A stretch of DNA of 64,000 bases from Cytobacillus oceanisediminis. GTDB lineage: Bacteria; Bacillota; Bacilli; Bacillales; Cytobacillaceae. Shown here piece after piece: positions 16,899-26,109 of the stretch (its first letter is position 1; each line of letters starts with the position of its first letter). The position numbers were made by a program, and so were the translations under genes. Below the pieces are notes generated by a model. That model saw only the letters and a program-made list of their open reading frames with translations. It made no database searches and was not told the DNA's origin. Location: positions 248,001-312,000 of the forward strand of contig NZ_VLKI01000003.1 of the NCBI RefSeq assembly GCF_007830235.1, written 5' to 3'.

Positions 16899-18833
16899 AT
16901 GTCTAACCGAATGCCTTTTGCCGTGTCCAAGAGCGAATCTTTTTACGAGAAGTTAAGCGAGTGGATCGGGGATGTTTTTTACGATATATTGCCTGAAGCA
17001 GGTTTTGAAATACGGGATGAACAAATATTTATGGCTTTTCAGCTTGAAAAAGCTTTTAAAGACAAGAAGGTTATTTTTGCAGAGGCTGGTGTGGGAACCG
17101 GCAAGACGATTGTTTACTTGCTGTATGCAATCAGCTATGCAAGGTACATAAACAAGCCTGCCATTATCGCATGTGCGGATGAAACATTGATCGAGCAGCT
17201 TGTTAAAAAGGAAGGCGATATTGCCAAGCTTGAAAAGGCATTGGGGTTGAATATCGATGTAAGGCTGGCTAAATCGCGCGATCAATACTTATGCTTAAAT
17301 AAGCTGGACAAGCTTGTGGCAAACGATGTACATGATCATTACAACGGCATTTTTGATGAGCTTCCTGACTTTGTCCAAACCGGTTCCTCTATGCAAAAAT
17401 TTGAGAGGTATGGTGATCGTAAGGATTATCCAGACTTGCCGGATGAGCATTGGGCAAATGTTGCATGGGACTCAATCCAGGATTGTTTTACGTGTGAAAA
17501 ACGCCACCGCTGCGGCCAAACCTTGCATCGGGAATATTACCGGAGTGCAAAGGACTTGATTATTTGTTCACATGATTTTTACATGGAACACATTTGGACA
17601 AAGGAATCAAGAAAACGGGAAGGACAGCTCCCTCTGCTTCCGGAAAGCTCTTGTGTTGTTTTCGATGAGGGACACTTGCTGGAATATGCCTCCCAGAAGG
17701 CGCTGACCTATCGGTTCACTGAGCAAATACTTGAATCTCTATTAACAAGGCTGATGGCGAATGATGTGCGGGAAAAAACCTTGAATATCATTGAAGATGC
17801 TATTTACCAGAATGAGCATTTCTTCTTAACGCTTGCAATGTCTGCTTCCGCTGAAACAGGCTCAGACAAGAAAGCCATTGAAAAAACGGCTGATGTCATG
17901 CGAGAAGGAAGAAAGCTGCAGGATTTAATAAGCAGTCTTGAAGAGGAACTGGTTTTTGAAAGTGAAATGTATGTCATTAACGACTATGATTTAAAAATCG
18001 TCGAAGAATACCTTGAGCAAATCTCATACTCACTGTCTCTGTTCCTTAAAGATTTAAAGGGAATTACTTGGTTTGAAGACCATAATGGTGAAAGAACCCT
18101 GGTGATAATGCCTAGAATGGTCGAGGATATTATGAGGGAGGAAGTTTTTTCACAGAACAAGCCCTTTGTTTTTTCATCGGCAACATTGTCTGAAGATAAA
18201 TCCTTTGATTATATGGCCAAAAGTCTTGGTGTGAATGAATATTTATCCTTCACAGTAGAATCTCCGTTTGATTATGAAGAAAACATGTCCATTAGCATGC
18301 CGGAATTTGCAGAGGATGATACAGCTGCAAAAATGGAATATACAATTGGGCAAATCAGGCAATCTGAAGGACGAGCTTTGGTGCTGTTCACAAATCGTTC
18401 AGATTTGGCAGAATTTAAAGCTTATGCTGCCGGCAAAATGGATGTCCCGTTCTTTTTCGAAGGAGATGCGGAAATTAGCACACTGGTGTCAAACTTCCAA
18501 AATGACGAGCAATCTGTTCTATGCTCCGTTAACTTATGGGAAGGTCTCGACATACCGGGAAGATCTCTGGAAAACGTGATTATTTTTGGCCTGCCGTTCC
18601 CTCCGCATGATCCGGTCTTTACTGCAAAGAGAGAAGGGGCAGCCGATCCATTCAGGGAGGTTGATCTGCCATATATGATCTTGAGATTAAGACAGGGAAT
18701 TGGACGATTAATCAGAACCCATGAAGATAAAGGAACTGTTCATATTTTAGTAAATGAAAATGAAAATCCCGAAGTGCTTGAGATGATTAAAAAGGTTTTG
18801 CCGACGAAAGCTTCCTTAAGCAAACAGATATAA
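16899..18833 (+). CDS. ypvA: DinG/XPD-type ATP-dependent DNA helicase YpvA
   Basis: A 644-residue superfamily-2 helicase of the DinG/Rad3 group. Walker A is AEAGVGTGKT (about 61-70). Four cysteines between about residues 200 and 225 (CFTC, RCG, IICSHDF) are placed like the Fe-S cluster ligands of the family. Walker B is FDEGH (about 254). The last third has SSATLSEDKSFD and motif VI LRLRQGIGRLIR. It likely unwinds damaged or structured DNA 5' to 3'. It is preceded by a clear ggagggg site and ends in a bidirectional terminator. B. subtilis YpvA is of the same type and position. Confidence 0.87.
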   Translation: MSNRMPFAVSKSESFYEKLSEWIGDVFYDILPEAGFEIRDEQIFMAFQLEKAFKDKKVIFAEAGVGTGKTIVYLLYAISYARYINKPAIIACADETLIEQLVKKEGDIAKLEKALGLNIDVRLAKSRDQYLCLNKLDKLVANDVHDHYNGIFDELPDFVQTGSSMQKFERYGDRKDYPDLPDEHWANVAWDSIQDCFTCEKRHRCGQTLHREYYRSAKDLIICSHDFYMEHIWTKESRKREGQLPLLPESSCVVFDEGHLLEYASQKALTYRFTEQILESLLTRLMANDVREKTLNIIEDAIYQNEHFFLTLAMSASAETGSDKKAIEKTADVMREGRKLQDLISSLEEELVFESEMYVINDYDLKIVEEYLEQISYSLSLFLKDLKGITWFEDHNGERTLVIMPRMVEDIMREEVFSQNKPFVFSSATLSEDKSFDYMAKSLGVNEYLSFTVESPFDYEENMSISMPEFAEDDTAAKMEYTIGQIRQSEGRALVLFTNRSDLAEFKAYAAGKMDVPFFFEGDAEISTLVSNFQNDEQSVLCSVNLWEGLDIPGRSLENVIIFGLPFPPHDPVFTAKREGAADPFREVDLPYMILRLRQGIGRLIRTHEDKGTVHILVNENENPEVLEMIKKVLPTKASLSKQI

Positions 18834-18838
18834 AATGG

Positions 18839-18872
18839 AAAAGTGCCCAATAATTATTGGGCACTTTTTTTC
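18839..18872. terminator. Bidirectional terminator, ypvA/SufT-like gene
   Basis: AAGTGCCCAATAA/TTATTGGGCACTT with T-rich flanks; serves both converging genes. Confidence 0.9.
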
Positions 18873-18875
18873 ACT

Positions 18876-19175
18876 TTATCCCCTTAAGAGTCTATTTCCT
18901 TCAGGCGTCATATTTTCAGGTGTCCATGCAGGCTCCCAGACAAGATTAACATCTACAGAAGAAAATTCCTCCAGCTCTTCGATACAGTATTTTACGCCGC
19001 TGACTATACTGTCATGTAGCGGGCAGCCAGGTGTCGTTAGGGTCATCGTTATTAATGCTTTGCCTTCTTCGGGGAAGTCCACATCATAAATGAGCCCCAA
19101 ATCAACTACGTTTATATTAAGCTCCGGATCCATTACTCTTTTTAAGTTAGTTAGCACTAATTCTTTTAAGACCAT
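18876..19175 (-). CDS. DUF59/MIP18 metal-sulfur cluster assembly factor (SufT/YitW-like)
   Basis: A 99-residue DUF59 protein. The family signature is VMDPELNINVVDLGLIYDV and the conserved cysteine motif TTPGCPLHDSI. Such proteins help mature Fe-S proteins. The start follows aggaggag. It is the last gene of the five-gene minus-strand cluster led by a Crp/Fnr regulator, 12 bases after the membrane protein gene. This context suggests repair or maturation of metal centres under nitric oxide stress, which is an inference. Confidence 0.85.
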   Translation of the reverse strand: MVLKELVLTNLKRVMDPELNINVVDLGLIYDVDFPEEGKALITMTLTTPGCPLHDSIVSGVKYCIEELEEFSSVDVNLVWEPAWTPENMTPEGNRLLRG

Positions 19176-19187
19176 GAAAATCTCCTC

Positions 19188-20438
19188 CTATTTTTTAATA
19201 ACTGTTATGATCAAATAACTGAAACTAAGGCATGTACCCAACACCATCATCTGGCCAGTGAAGAATAAGCCGCTGTTTTCAAATATGATGGAAGCAATCA
19301 CACCCAAGACACCAAGGATAAGGACAGAGAGAACTGGGATCGAGGCTTTGTCTTCCATCATATCTTTTAGTGAAGGTACACTCCGTTTGCCGATTTCCTT
19401 GCTGTATTTCCATGTCCACCATAGAAAAGGAACAATTTTAAATAGATAGCCGAAGATGCTTAAAGCCACCCACAGCATCAGGTATGCAAAAATGATGAAT
19501 CCTGCAGTGTTTTCAAAATTGCCAAAAAGCGAGTATGCGAATGCTGCATAATGGATCATTAATCCGGCAGGAATTGCAAGCAGAGCAAACCGGAAGGAAT
19601 AATCAAGTTTCTTCTTTATTCTTTTCTTTAAGATTTGCAGCATATGCCAGGCAAAGAAAGTGAATCCGCCCGCAAGAACGAGCAATCCTGCAGTAAAAAG
19701 CGAATTCTGTTCTGCAATTAATGCGATAAATGACAGTGCCAAACCCGCTCCATAAAAGGCAAAAACATATTTGGCCGGCTTCATGCTATAACCATGAGAC
19801 AAGGAAAACATCGGCACCATTTTATAGGAAAAACCAAAGATTAATAGTGTAAACCAGCCTGCTGTCCCAAGAAGCAAATGGCTTTTAAAGATAGCTTGAT
19901 AGTGATCAGAAGCAAAGCCGGTCTTCATGCTGATTACCAGCATGATGCCCATTAAGATGGTGGTGAACAAGCTGGCCAGGGCGGTTCCCACAAAGAGAGT
20001 CAGTACATTGGGCTTTGCTTGTTTTTTTAATGTCATCAGCATTTGCAGCAGGAACATCATAATCCCTGTTAATGTAATAAGGCCAGGAAGCAGGGCATCC
20101 TGCGGGCGGTAAAAGAGGACATGGGCAAAATACAGGATGCCAAAAGCTGTTATTCCGAATTGGATGAACCCGAATTTTTCATTCCATATTGGTGTTAGAA
20201 AGGCCACCGGAACAAGCTGATACATGGCTCCCATTGCCGCCATTAACGCCCATCCCAGTACAAATAGGTGGGCAGCCGACCAGATTCCCGGTACTCGGAA
20301 TTGGCCGTTAATCATGAAGTCTCCCTGAAAAAGAATAAGGGAAAGGGATCCTATTAAACTAAACATGCTGAATAATATAAATGAAAAAGGGAGTTTAATA
20401 TTCGTTTCATTTTTTGTATTTGGAAGCAATGGGATCAC
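19188..20438 (-). CDS. Multi-helix membrane protein, heme-copper-oxidase/NnrS-like
   Basis: A 416-residue protein with about 12 hydrophobic helices. Several membrane-embedded histidines are visible (AAHLFVLGW near 57, FAHVLFYR, FKSHLLLGTAGW, FAWHMLQ, IHYAAFAY), a pattern like heme-binding subunits of heme-copper oxidases or NnrS. I cannot assign it firmly to either. Initiation is most likely GTG at 20438, five bases after the DUF2249 stop; the ribosome binding site is weak, suggesting translational coupling. It sits in the NO-reductase island, so a role in NO or quinol chemistry is plausible but inferred. Confidence 0.7.
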   Translation of the reverse strand: MIPLLPNTKNETNIKLPFSFILFSMFSLIGSLSLILFQGDFMINGQFRVPGIWSAAHLFVLGWALMAAMGAMYQLVPVAFLTPIWNEKFGFIQFGITAFGILYFAHVLFYRPQDALLPGLITLTGIMMFLLQMLMTLKKQAKPNVLTLFVGTALASLFTTILMGIMLVISMKTGFASDHYQAIFKSHLLLGTAGWFTLLIFGFSYKMVPMFSLSHGYSMKPAKYVFAFYGAGLALSFIALIAEQNSLFTAGLLVLAGGFTFFAWHMLQILKKRIKKKLDYSFRFALLAIPAGLMIHYAAFAYSLFGNFENTAGFIIFAYLMLWVALSIFGYLFKIVPFLWWTWKYSKEIGKRSVPSLKDMMEDKASIPVLSVLILGVLGVIASIIFENSGLFFTGQMMVLGTCLSFSYLIITVIKK

Positions 20439-20442
20439 CTGC

Positions 20443-20649
20443 TTATTTCTTAATTTCTATTAAAAAACTTCCATCATTCTGCTCAGTGGTTTCATGCTCG
20501 TAACCCAATTCATCCAGCTGTTCATAAAGAAACATTGGACGCCTGTCATTGATAATAAATAAGGTTTCACCGCCGGAAAGGCTTTCAAGGGCTGCGAGAG
20601 TCCTCATCATTGGCTGGGGCGGCTCAAGTCCCCGGTTATCCAGCTTCAT
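20443..20649 (-). CDS. DUF2249 protein (short form)
   Basis: A 68-residue SirA/TusA-like DUF2249 domain: MKLDNRGLEPPQPMMRTLAA, then INDRRPMFLYEQLDELGY. It carries the conserved n-D-R-P-fLy-L signature but no TusA cysteine. It overlaps the preceding DUF2249 gene by four bases (ATGA), implying coupled synthesis of two such domains. DUF2249 proteins cluster with NO-reductase and hemerythrin genes in many bacteria. The exact role is unknown. Confidence 0.85.
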   Translation of the reverse strand: MKLDNRGLEPPQPMMRTLAALESLSGGETLFIINDRRPMFLYEQLDELGYEHETTEQNDGSFLIEIKK

Positions 20650-20888
20650 AATGATTCACTCCTCTTGGTAAAAGTTATTTTCCAATGCTTTTTTTCAATC
20701 TCTTCAGCTTTGTGTTCAAAACCCTTTGCTTTTAACACTCCCAAAAGAGGCACAGGCTTAAAGGGGGCATGCAGAATAAAGACATCATTCGAATCAAGCT
20801 CTGTTACGGCAGTCATTATTTTCTGGAACGGTTCCAGTTTGTTTTTTAAATCCTCTCTTACGTCAAGCTCAACTATTTTGTTCTCCAT
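20646..20888 (-). CDS. DUF2249 protein
   Basis: An 80-residue DUF2249 domain: VELDVREDLKNKLEPFQKIM, then VFILHAPFKPVPLLGVLKAKGF. It is the second gene of the minus-strand cluster, 24 bases after the Crp/Fnr gene, with an aaggagga site. Paired with the next gene by a four-base overlap, the two may form a heterodimer (inference). Confidence 0.85.
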   Translation of the reverse strand: MENKIVELDVREDLKNKLEPFQKIMTAVTELDSNDVFILHAPFKPVPLLGVLKAKGFEHKAEEIEKKHWKITFTKRSESL

Positions 20889-20912
20889 TGTTAATCCTCC
20901 TTATAAAAATTC

Positions 20913-21602
20913 CTAAATAATTTGGTCTTTCAGCTGGCTGCGGTTGATTAAGAAATAACCTGATTCGTCTGTTGCAAGATAACCCTTTTTCTTTAGATGG
21001 TTAATGGTTCTGCTTACGGTTTCTCTAGAAGTGCCAATCATATTGGCAAGCTCTCTGTTTGTAAAGTGGGTGGTGATTTTATAGACCTCATCGGCTTTTA
21101 CGCCATTGGTTTTGCAAAGCCTTAATAAAAGCATGATGATTTGTTCATGTGTATTATGGAGAATTTGTTCCTCCAGCCGATTCTGTAAATCAATAATCTT
21201 TTCACCAAGCACTTTAAAGAGCTTTATGCAAAGTTCAGGGTAAGAAATAAGAATTTGTTCAAAGCGGTCAATTGGAATTGCAGCCAGCTGTGCTTCCTCC
21301 ATTATTTCTGCATGTGCCGGATATAGGCCCTTTCTAAAGAAGCCTGCATGCGGAAACATCTCACCAGCTTCCAGAACGGAAACGATTTGTTCCCTCCCGG
21401 AAAAATCAGTTTTATATATTTTTACTTTGCCTGAATGAATAAAAAATACCCGATCCAGAGGATCACCCTGCATAAACACATACATCTTTTGTTTATAGAA
21501 ACGTGTCTGGGCTATTTCAACAATTGGAGACAGCTCTTCTTTATTGAGTTCTTTAAATAAAGGAACACTGCCTATCCTCTTTTCAATCTCCTCTTTTCTC
21601 AA
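20913..21602 (-). CDS. Crp/Fnr family regulator of the NO-reductase island
   Basis: A 229-residue paralogue of the protein at 7697-8389, with the same architecture: sensor barrel, long dimer helix (FKVLGEKIIDLQNRLEEQIL) and winged helix (TNRELANMIGTSRETVSRTI). No Fe-S cysteine cluster is present. It starts at TTG 21602 after gaaggtg. It is divergent from norB across 215 bases containing a TGTGA/TCACA palindrome, so it most likely controls norB and its own operon. In denitrifiers such regulators (NnrR/DNR type) respond to NO; that function here is inferred. Confidence 0.87.
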   Translation of the reverse strand: MRKEEIEKRIGSVPLFKELNKEELSPIVEIAQTRFYKQKMYVFMQGDPLDRVFFIHSGKVKIYKTDFSGREQIVSVLEAGEMFPHAGFFRKGLYPAHAEIMEEAQLAAIPIDRFEQILISYPELCIKLFKVLGEKIIDLQNRLEEQILHNTHEQIIMLLLRLCKTNGVKADEVYKITTHFTNRELANMIGTSRETVSRTINHLKKKGYLATDESGYFLINRSQLKDQII

Positions 21603-21719
21603 TTAGATCACCTTCCAGTGCAATTACATCTATTTGCTCTCAGTTTAACAGCTGCAGCTATTGAAATAAGTGAGCTGCATCATATAGAAAGAAATTTTAT
21701 GATTCTCATTCTCAAATAG

Positions 21720-21733
21720 TGTGAAAAATCACA
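21720..21733. promoter_or_regulatory. Crp/Fnr-type palindrome between regulator and norB
   Basis: TGTGAAAAATCACA is a perfect palindrome of the half-site TGTGA with a four-base centre. The classical spacing for Crp/Fnr is six, so the site is two bases short; Rex-like or NO-regulator variants are alternatives. It lies 85 bases before norB and 118 bases before the regulator start. Confidence 0.45.
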
Positions 21734-21817
21734 TCCCGTTAATGAGGTTTCTCACAAAAACACTTTAAAAAGAGTAATAGAATCAAAGCGTACTCAAACA
21801 GAAAGGAAGCGAAAACA

Positions 21818-24184
21818 ATGGAAGTCAACCGCGTAACACCTATTAATAAAGTGGTGAAAAGAAATAAAAATGCACTATTAAAATCCATTCTTATTTTCAC
21901 CATAATTGCCAGCTTTACAGTTCTCTTGATGGGAGGCTACTGGATCTTTAAGGAGCAGGCCCCACGGCCGCTTGAGGTAACAAATGAAAAGGGGGAGGTT
22001 ATTCTTACAAAGGAAACGATCATGGGAGGCCAGGCGGTTTTCCAGAAGTACGGATTGATGGATTATGGTACCGTGCTTGGCCATGGTTCCTATATGGGGC
22101 CGGACTACACAGCTGAAGCCTTAACGGTTTACACCGAGGGCATGAAGGATTTTAGGGCTGAAGAAAAATATGGAAAGCCATTTGATGAGATTACCGGTGA
22201 GGAACAAACCGTAATAAGGGACCTAGTAAAAACGGAAATGCGGGAAAACAGATATGACCCTGATTCAGATACAATGGTGATAACAGATGCACAGGTATAT
22301 GGGTATGAAAAAGTAGGAGAGTTCTATCGAAAAGTCTTTACCGAGGGTGACGGCTGGGGATTAAAAGCGGAATTAATTAAGGAAGAACATATGCCTGCTG
22401 AGGAAAGAGCTTATGTTGCTTCAGGAGACCAAATCCAGCAGATTTCTGATTTCTTCTTCTGGACAGCATGGCTTTCCAGTACGGAACGAATGAATGATGA
22501 TATTACGTATACGAATAACTGGCCTTACTACGAGGATGCAGGCAATGAAATGTCCTTCTCTGCTATTTGGTGGAGCGGAGCAAGTGTTACAGTCCTAATT
22601 CTGTTTGTCGGGATTATCCTGTTTGTATTTTACCGTTATCATTTGGGAATGGAAGAGGCATATAAAGACGGAAACTTCCCTCGAATTGATTTATCGAAGC
22701 TTCCGGTAACTTCTTCTCAATTAAAGTCCGGAAAGTATTTCTTAATTGTAACTGTTCTATTTTTTGTCCAGGCAATGTTTGGTGCTTTGCTTGCCCACTA
22801 TTATGTCGAACCTGACAGCTTCTTTGGCATCAAGTGGATCCATGATATCCTTCCATTCAATATTGCTAAAGGCTACCATCTGCAGCTTGCCATCTTCTGG
22901 ATTGCAACAGCATGGCTCGGCATGGGTATTTTTGTTGCACCATTAGTAGGCGGACATGAACCGAAAAAGCAAGGCCTTCTTGTTGATATCCTGTTCTGGG
23001 CACTTGTTGTCCTGGTTGGGGGAAGCATGATAGGCCAATGGCTTGGAGCAAACGGTTATTTAGGAAACAAGTGGTTCCTGCTCGGACATCAGGGATGGGA
23101 ATATTTGGAGCTTGGCCGTTTGTGGCAGGGAGTTCTGGCTGCAGGAATGTTAATCTGGCTGTTCATTGTATACCGTGGAATTAAGAGCGGGTTAAAGCGA
23201 GAGAATGATAAAGGCGGCTTGATTCACCTTTTATTCTACTCAGCGATAGCTGTACCATTTTTCTACCTGTTCGCGTTTTTAATGAATCCGGATACAAGCT
23301 TTACCTTTGCCGATTACTGGCGATGGTGGATCATTCACCTGTGGGTAGAAGGTATTTTTGAGGTATTCGCTGTGGTAGTTATTGGGTTCCTGTTAGTACA
23401 AATGAAGCTTGTAACTAAGAGCTCAACTGTTAAAGCTCTTTACTTCCAGTTGATTTTGCTGCTTGGCAGCGGTGTTATTGGCATAGGACACCATTATTAT
23501 TACAATGGCTCTTCTGAAATTTGGATCGGCTTGGGAGCTGTATTCTCTGCACTTGAAGTTATTCCATTGACTCTTTTAATCCTTGAAGCATATGACCAAT
23601 ATAAAATGATGAGAGATGGCGGTGTAGACTTCCCTTATAAAGCTACTTTCTGGTTCTTAATTTCTGTAGCAATCTGGAACCTGGTTGGTGCAGGAGTATT
23701 GGGCTTCCTGATTAATCTGCCAGCTGTCAGCTTCCTTGAGCATGGACAATTCTTAACTCCGGCACATGGTCACGGAGCAATGATGGGTGTATACGGCATG
23801 TTTGCCATAGCAGTATTGCTTTACTCTTTACGAAATATTGTCAAACCGGAGAAATGGAACGACAAATGGCTAAAATTCAGCTGCATCATGCTGAATGTGG
23901 GGCTTGCTGGAATGGTTTTTGCTTCCCTGCTTCCAGTCGGATTCCTGCAAATGAAAGAAGCTTATGTGAACGGCTATGCTGCTTCCCGTTCAGCAGACTT
24001 TTTAAAGCAGGATATTATCCAATCTTTATTAACTTTAAGATCCGTACCGGATACAATCTTCCTGGTTGGAGTTGTCGCACTAGTGCTTTTTTCAATAAAG
24101 GCTATGTTCAATCTGCGTAAAGTAACTCATAAGGAAATTGAACCTCTTCCTGTTAGAGACCTTAGCACGGATGAAGATGAATAA
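21818..24184 (+). CDS. norB: Quinol-dependent nitric oxide reductase (qNor)
   Basis: A 788-residue single-subunit NO reductase that reduces 2 NO to N2O with quinol electrons at the cell membrane. An N-terminal helix (about 25-45) leads into a 200-residue extracellular domain (KETIMGGQAVFQKYGLMDYG), then about 13 helices with the family's histidines (HLQLAIFW, HLWVEGIFEVF, GHHYYYNG, PAHGHGAMMGVYG). The fused N-terminal domain distinguishes it from cytochrome-c-linked NorBC. Start follows aggaagc. It is divergent from the Crp/Fnr-DUF2249 operon and ends at a strong terminator. No nitrite reductase is nearby, so detoxification is as likely as denitrification. Confidence 0.95.
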   Translation: MEVNRVTPINKVVKRNKNALLKSILIFTIIASFTVLLMGGYWIFKEQAPRPLEVTNEKGEVILTKETIMGGQAVFQKYGLMDYGTVLGHGSYMGPDYTAEALTVYTEGMKDFRAEEKYGKPFDEITGEEQTVIRDLVKTEMRENRYDPDSDTMVITDAQVYGYEKVGEFYRKVFTEGDGWGLKAELIKEEHMPAEERAYVASGDQIQQISDFFFWTAWLSSTERMNDDITYTNNWPYYEDAGNEMSFSAIWWSGASVTVLILFVGIILFVFYRYHLGMEEAYKDGNFPRIDLSKLPVTSSQLKSGKYFLIVTVLFFVQAMFGALLAHYYVEPDSFFGIKWIHDILPFNIAKGYHLQLAIFWIATAWLGMGIFVAPLVGGHEPKKQGLLVDILFWALVVLVGGSMIGQWLGANGYLGNKWFLLGHQGWEYLELGRLWQGVLAAGMLIWLFIVYRGIKSGLKRENDKGGLIHLLFYSAIAVPFFYLFAFLMNPDTSFTFADYWRWWIIHLWVEGIFEVFAVVVIGFLLVQMKLVTKSSTVKALYFQLILLLGSGVIGIGHHYYYNGSSEIWIGLGAVFSALEVIPLTLLILEAYDQYKMMRDGGVDFPYKATFWFLISVAIWNLVGAGVLGFLINLPAVSFLEHGQFLTPAHGHGAMMGVYGMFAIAVLLYSLRNIVKPEKWNDKWLKFSCIMLNVGLAGMVFASLLPVGFLQMKEAYVNGYAASRSADFLKQDIIQSLLTLRSVPDTIFLVGVVALVLFSIKAMFNLRKVTHKEIEPLPVRDLSTDEDE

Positions 24185-24191
24185 AGCATAT

Positions 24192-24226
24192 AGAAAAATC
24201 CGCAGATAGTCACTCTGCGGATTTTT
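24192..24226 (+). terminator. Intrinsic terminator of norB
   Basis: AAAAATCCGCAGA/TCTGCGGATTTTT. On the minus strand it overlaps the 3' end of the DUF2197-like gene. Confidence 0.85.
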
Positions 24227-24350
24227 CCCTATCCTTTGAACAATCAAAACAGATGGTTTCGTTATTTTCGGTGTAAACCCCGTTGAAAAATCCGTCCAGG
24301 CAATACAGCTGTTTACCGCAAACGCAGCAGCTGCCTACTAATTCTTTCAT
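24210..24350 (-). CDS. Small zinc-ribbon protein (DUF2197/YlaI-like)
   Basis: A 46-residue protein read from the sequence: MKELVGSCCVCGKQLYC, then a Phe/Gly/Asn-rich stretch and ETICFDCSKDREK. The two paired-cysteine knuckles (CxxC and CxxC) should bind zinc, matching DUF2197-type proteins such as YlaI. It has a caggagtg ribosome site. Its 3' end runs through the norB terminator. Function is unknown. Confidence 0.7.
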   Translation of the reverse strand: MKELVGSCCVCGKQLYCLDGFFNGVYTENNETICFDCSKDREKSAE

Positions 24351-24356
24351 ACTCAT

Positions 24357-25517
24357 TCACTCCTGGCTTTTTAAAAATGATGTGCTGTTTTTCTTAAAAT
24401 AAAGGTACATGGCACAAACGGTAAACAGTAAGACTACTGCAGCTATAACAAATCCAGCTCTAAATGATACACCCAATAAGCCTAAAAAAGTGGAACCCGC
24501 AACAACACCTAACGAAAAGAATGCATAAAAGAGGCCAAATGCCTTACCTCTTGTTTTTTCTGTCGTATGTTTTGCAATAAGCGCATTAATTGAAGGGAAT
24601 AGTAGCGCAAACCCTGTACCATATAGGATCATACAGAAAAACATATAGGTAAGAGAGGAAGCTGAACTCAGAACAATAAGTGCCATGCCTATAATAATCA
24701 TGCCTGTCATCATTGTGTTTTGGTGCTTATACTTATCGAAGATTTTATTGATAGGCAAAAGAAAAATAAGGATAGCGGTTATTCCAAAGGTACTTAACAA
24801 AATTCCGCTGAAAATAGAATTGAATTGCAGGTTCTCAACCTGTAAGGGCAGCAGATAGGCAAGTGTTCCCTGTGCAAACATAAGCGAAAAAGCTCCGGCA
24901 TAGCTTACAGCAAGCATCGGTTCCTTCATTAAAGGCAATAGTCTCTCTGAATGGGCATCTGTCCGCTTTGCTTCTTCATTGCCCCTTGAGGCCAAAAAAG
25001 TAAAAGCAAAGACAGCGCTGCTGATCATTGTTGCGGCAATAATTAGAAATACCCAATCTACGCTGTATTTGGAGGCGACAACAGCACCAAATGCAGGTCC
25101 CATTATGGCTGAGCTTCCAACGGCCGCACCTGATAATGCCATCGATTTGCCTTGTTTATTTGATTTTCCACGGTTTGCGATGACTGTGAATGCCGCTGGA
25201 ACAAGAAAGCCTCCAAACAGGCCATGGAGAAATCTGATGGCAATTAATTGCATCGGCGTACCAACAAGTGTGTACAGCACCAAAATGGATCCTGTTAAAG
25301 CAAGTCCCGATACCAGGACAATTTTTGCGCCGCTTTTATCAATCCAGTAACCGGCCAAAACGTTGCCGATCATATTCGAAAATGAATACATACCAACAAT
25401 TAATCCAATAAAAGCTGGTGACGGACTAATGGACTTGGCAAAGGGGCTCATGATGGGCAGCTGTGAAAATGTATCTATAAAAGCCACAATTACAATAAAG
25501 AAAATAAAATATCTCAT
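24357..25517 (-). CDS. Major facilitator superfamily transporter
   Basis: A 386-residue 12-helix MFS drug:H+ antiporter-like protein. The motif between helices 2 and 3 reads GNVLAGYWIDKSGAKIVLVSG, and helix 4-5 features (RFLHGLFGGFLVPAAFTV) fit multidrug efflux permeases. The substrate cannot be read from sequence. It is convergent with norB and divergent from the DUF2249 gene at 25690. Confidence 0.85.
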   Translation of the reverse strand: MRYFIFFIVIVAFIDTFSQLPIMSPFAKSISPSPAFIGLIVGMYSFSNMIGNVLAGYWIDKSGAKIVLVSGLALTGSILVLYTLVGTPMQLIAIRFLHGLFGGFLVPAAFTVIANRGKSNKQGKSMALSGAAVGSSAIMGPAFGAVVASKYSVDWVFLIIAATMISSAVFAFTFLASRGNEEAKRTDAHSERLLPLMKEPMLAVSYAGAFSLMFAQGTLAYLLPLQVENLQFNSIFSGILLSTFGITAILIFLLPINKIFDKYKHQNTMMTGMIIIGMALIVLSSASSLTYMFFCMILYGTGFALLFPSINALIAKHTTEKTRGKAFGLFYAFFSLGVVAGSTFLGLLGVSFRAGFVIAAVVLLFTVCAMYLYFKKNSTSFLKSQE

Positions 25518-25689
25518 ACTAACTCTCTTCCTGGGAATAGTTCACTTTACACCATTATAACTCTTTAACTAGAAGGTTAAAAAGAAAAACGGTAAATATC
25601 ATAGGATAGCTGTGATGCGGTTCACTAATCTTTTAGACCTGCTCCATTAAAATAAAAGTGTAAAACAAAAGAACAGGAGGGAGAAAGAA

Positions 25690-25923
25690 ATGAGAGAATT
25701 TGCCCGCACGGTAATTGCGCCTGACTATCCGCCAAAAGATAAGCATCCAGTTATTTTCAGCACATTTGATTCATTAAAAGACGGAGAATTTATGCAGATT
25801 GTCAACGACCATGACCCGCGTCCTCTTCGGTATCAGTTTATGATGGAACGAGAAGATCAATTCACTTGGGAGTATATTGAAGAGGGCCCGGAAACGTGGA
25901 GAGTAGCAATAGGCAAAAAATAA
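25690..25923 (+). CDS. DUF2249 protein (hemerythrin/NO-associated type)
   Basis: A 77-residue DUF2249 domain, the third in this region. The signature NDHDPRPLRYQF followed by EYIEEGPETWRVAIGK is typical of the form found near hemerythrins and NO reductases. A consensus caggaggg site precedes it, and a terminator follows, so it is a single-gene unit. It probably shares physiology with the NO island. Confidence 0.85.
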   Translation: MREFARTVIAPDYPPKDKHPVIFSTFDSLKDGEFMQIVNDHDPRPLRYQFMMEREDQFTWEYIEEGPETWRVAIGKK

Positions 25924-25955
25924 AAACAAAATTTATTGAAAGCATTCCTCGGAAA

Positions 25956-25990
25956 AGCAGGCACCAGCTATAACGGTGCCTGTTTTTCTT
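25956..25990 (+). terminator. Intrinsic terminator after DUF2249 gene
   Basis: CAGGCACC/GGTGCCTG followed by a T tract. Confidence 0.8.
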
Positions 25991-26109
25991 TTGGCAGATA
26001 AGCTCCGTACTGTAAAAATATAAGAATGAAAGAATTAGAAAATGAAGACTGCCTTTTCAGAAAAATATGATAAAATGGTTTTGTATTAGATTAAGAGGGG
26101 TGAAGAATT

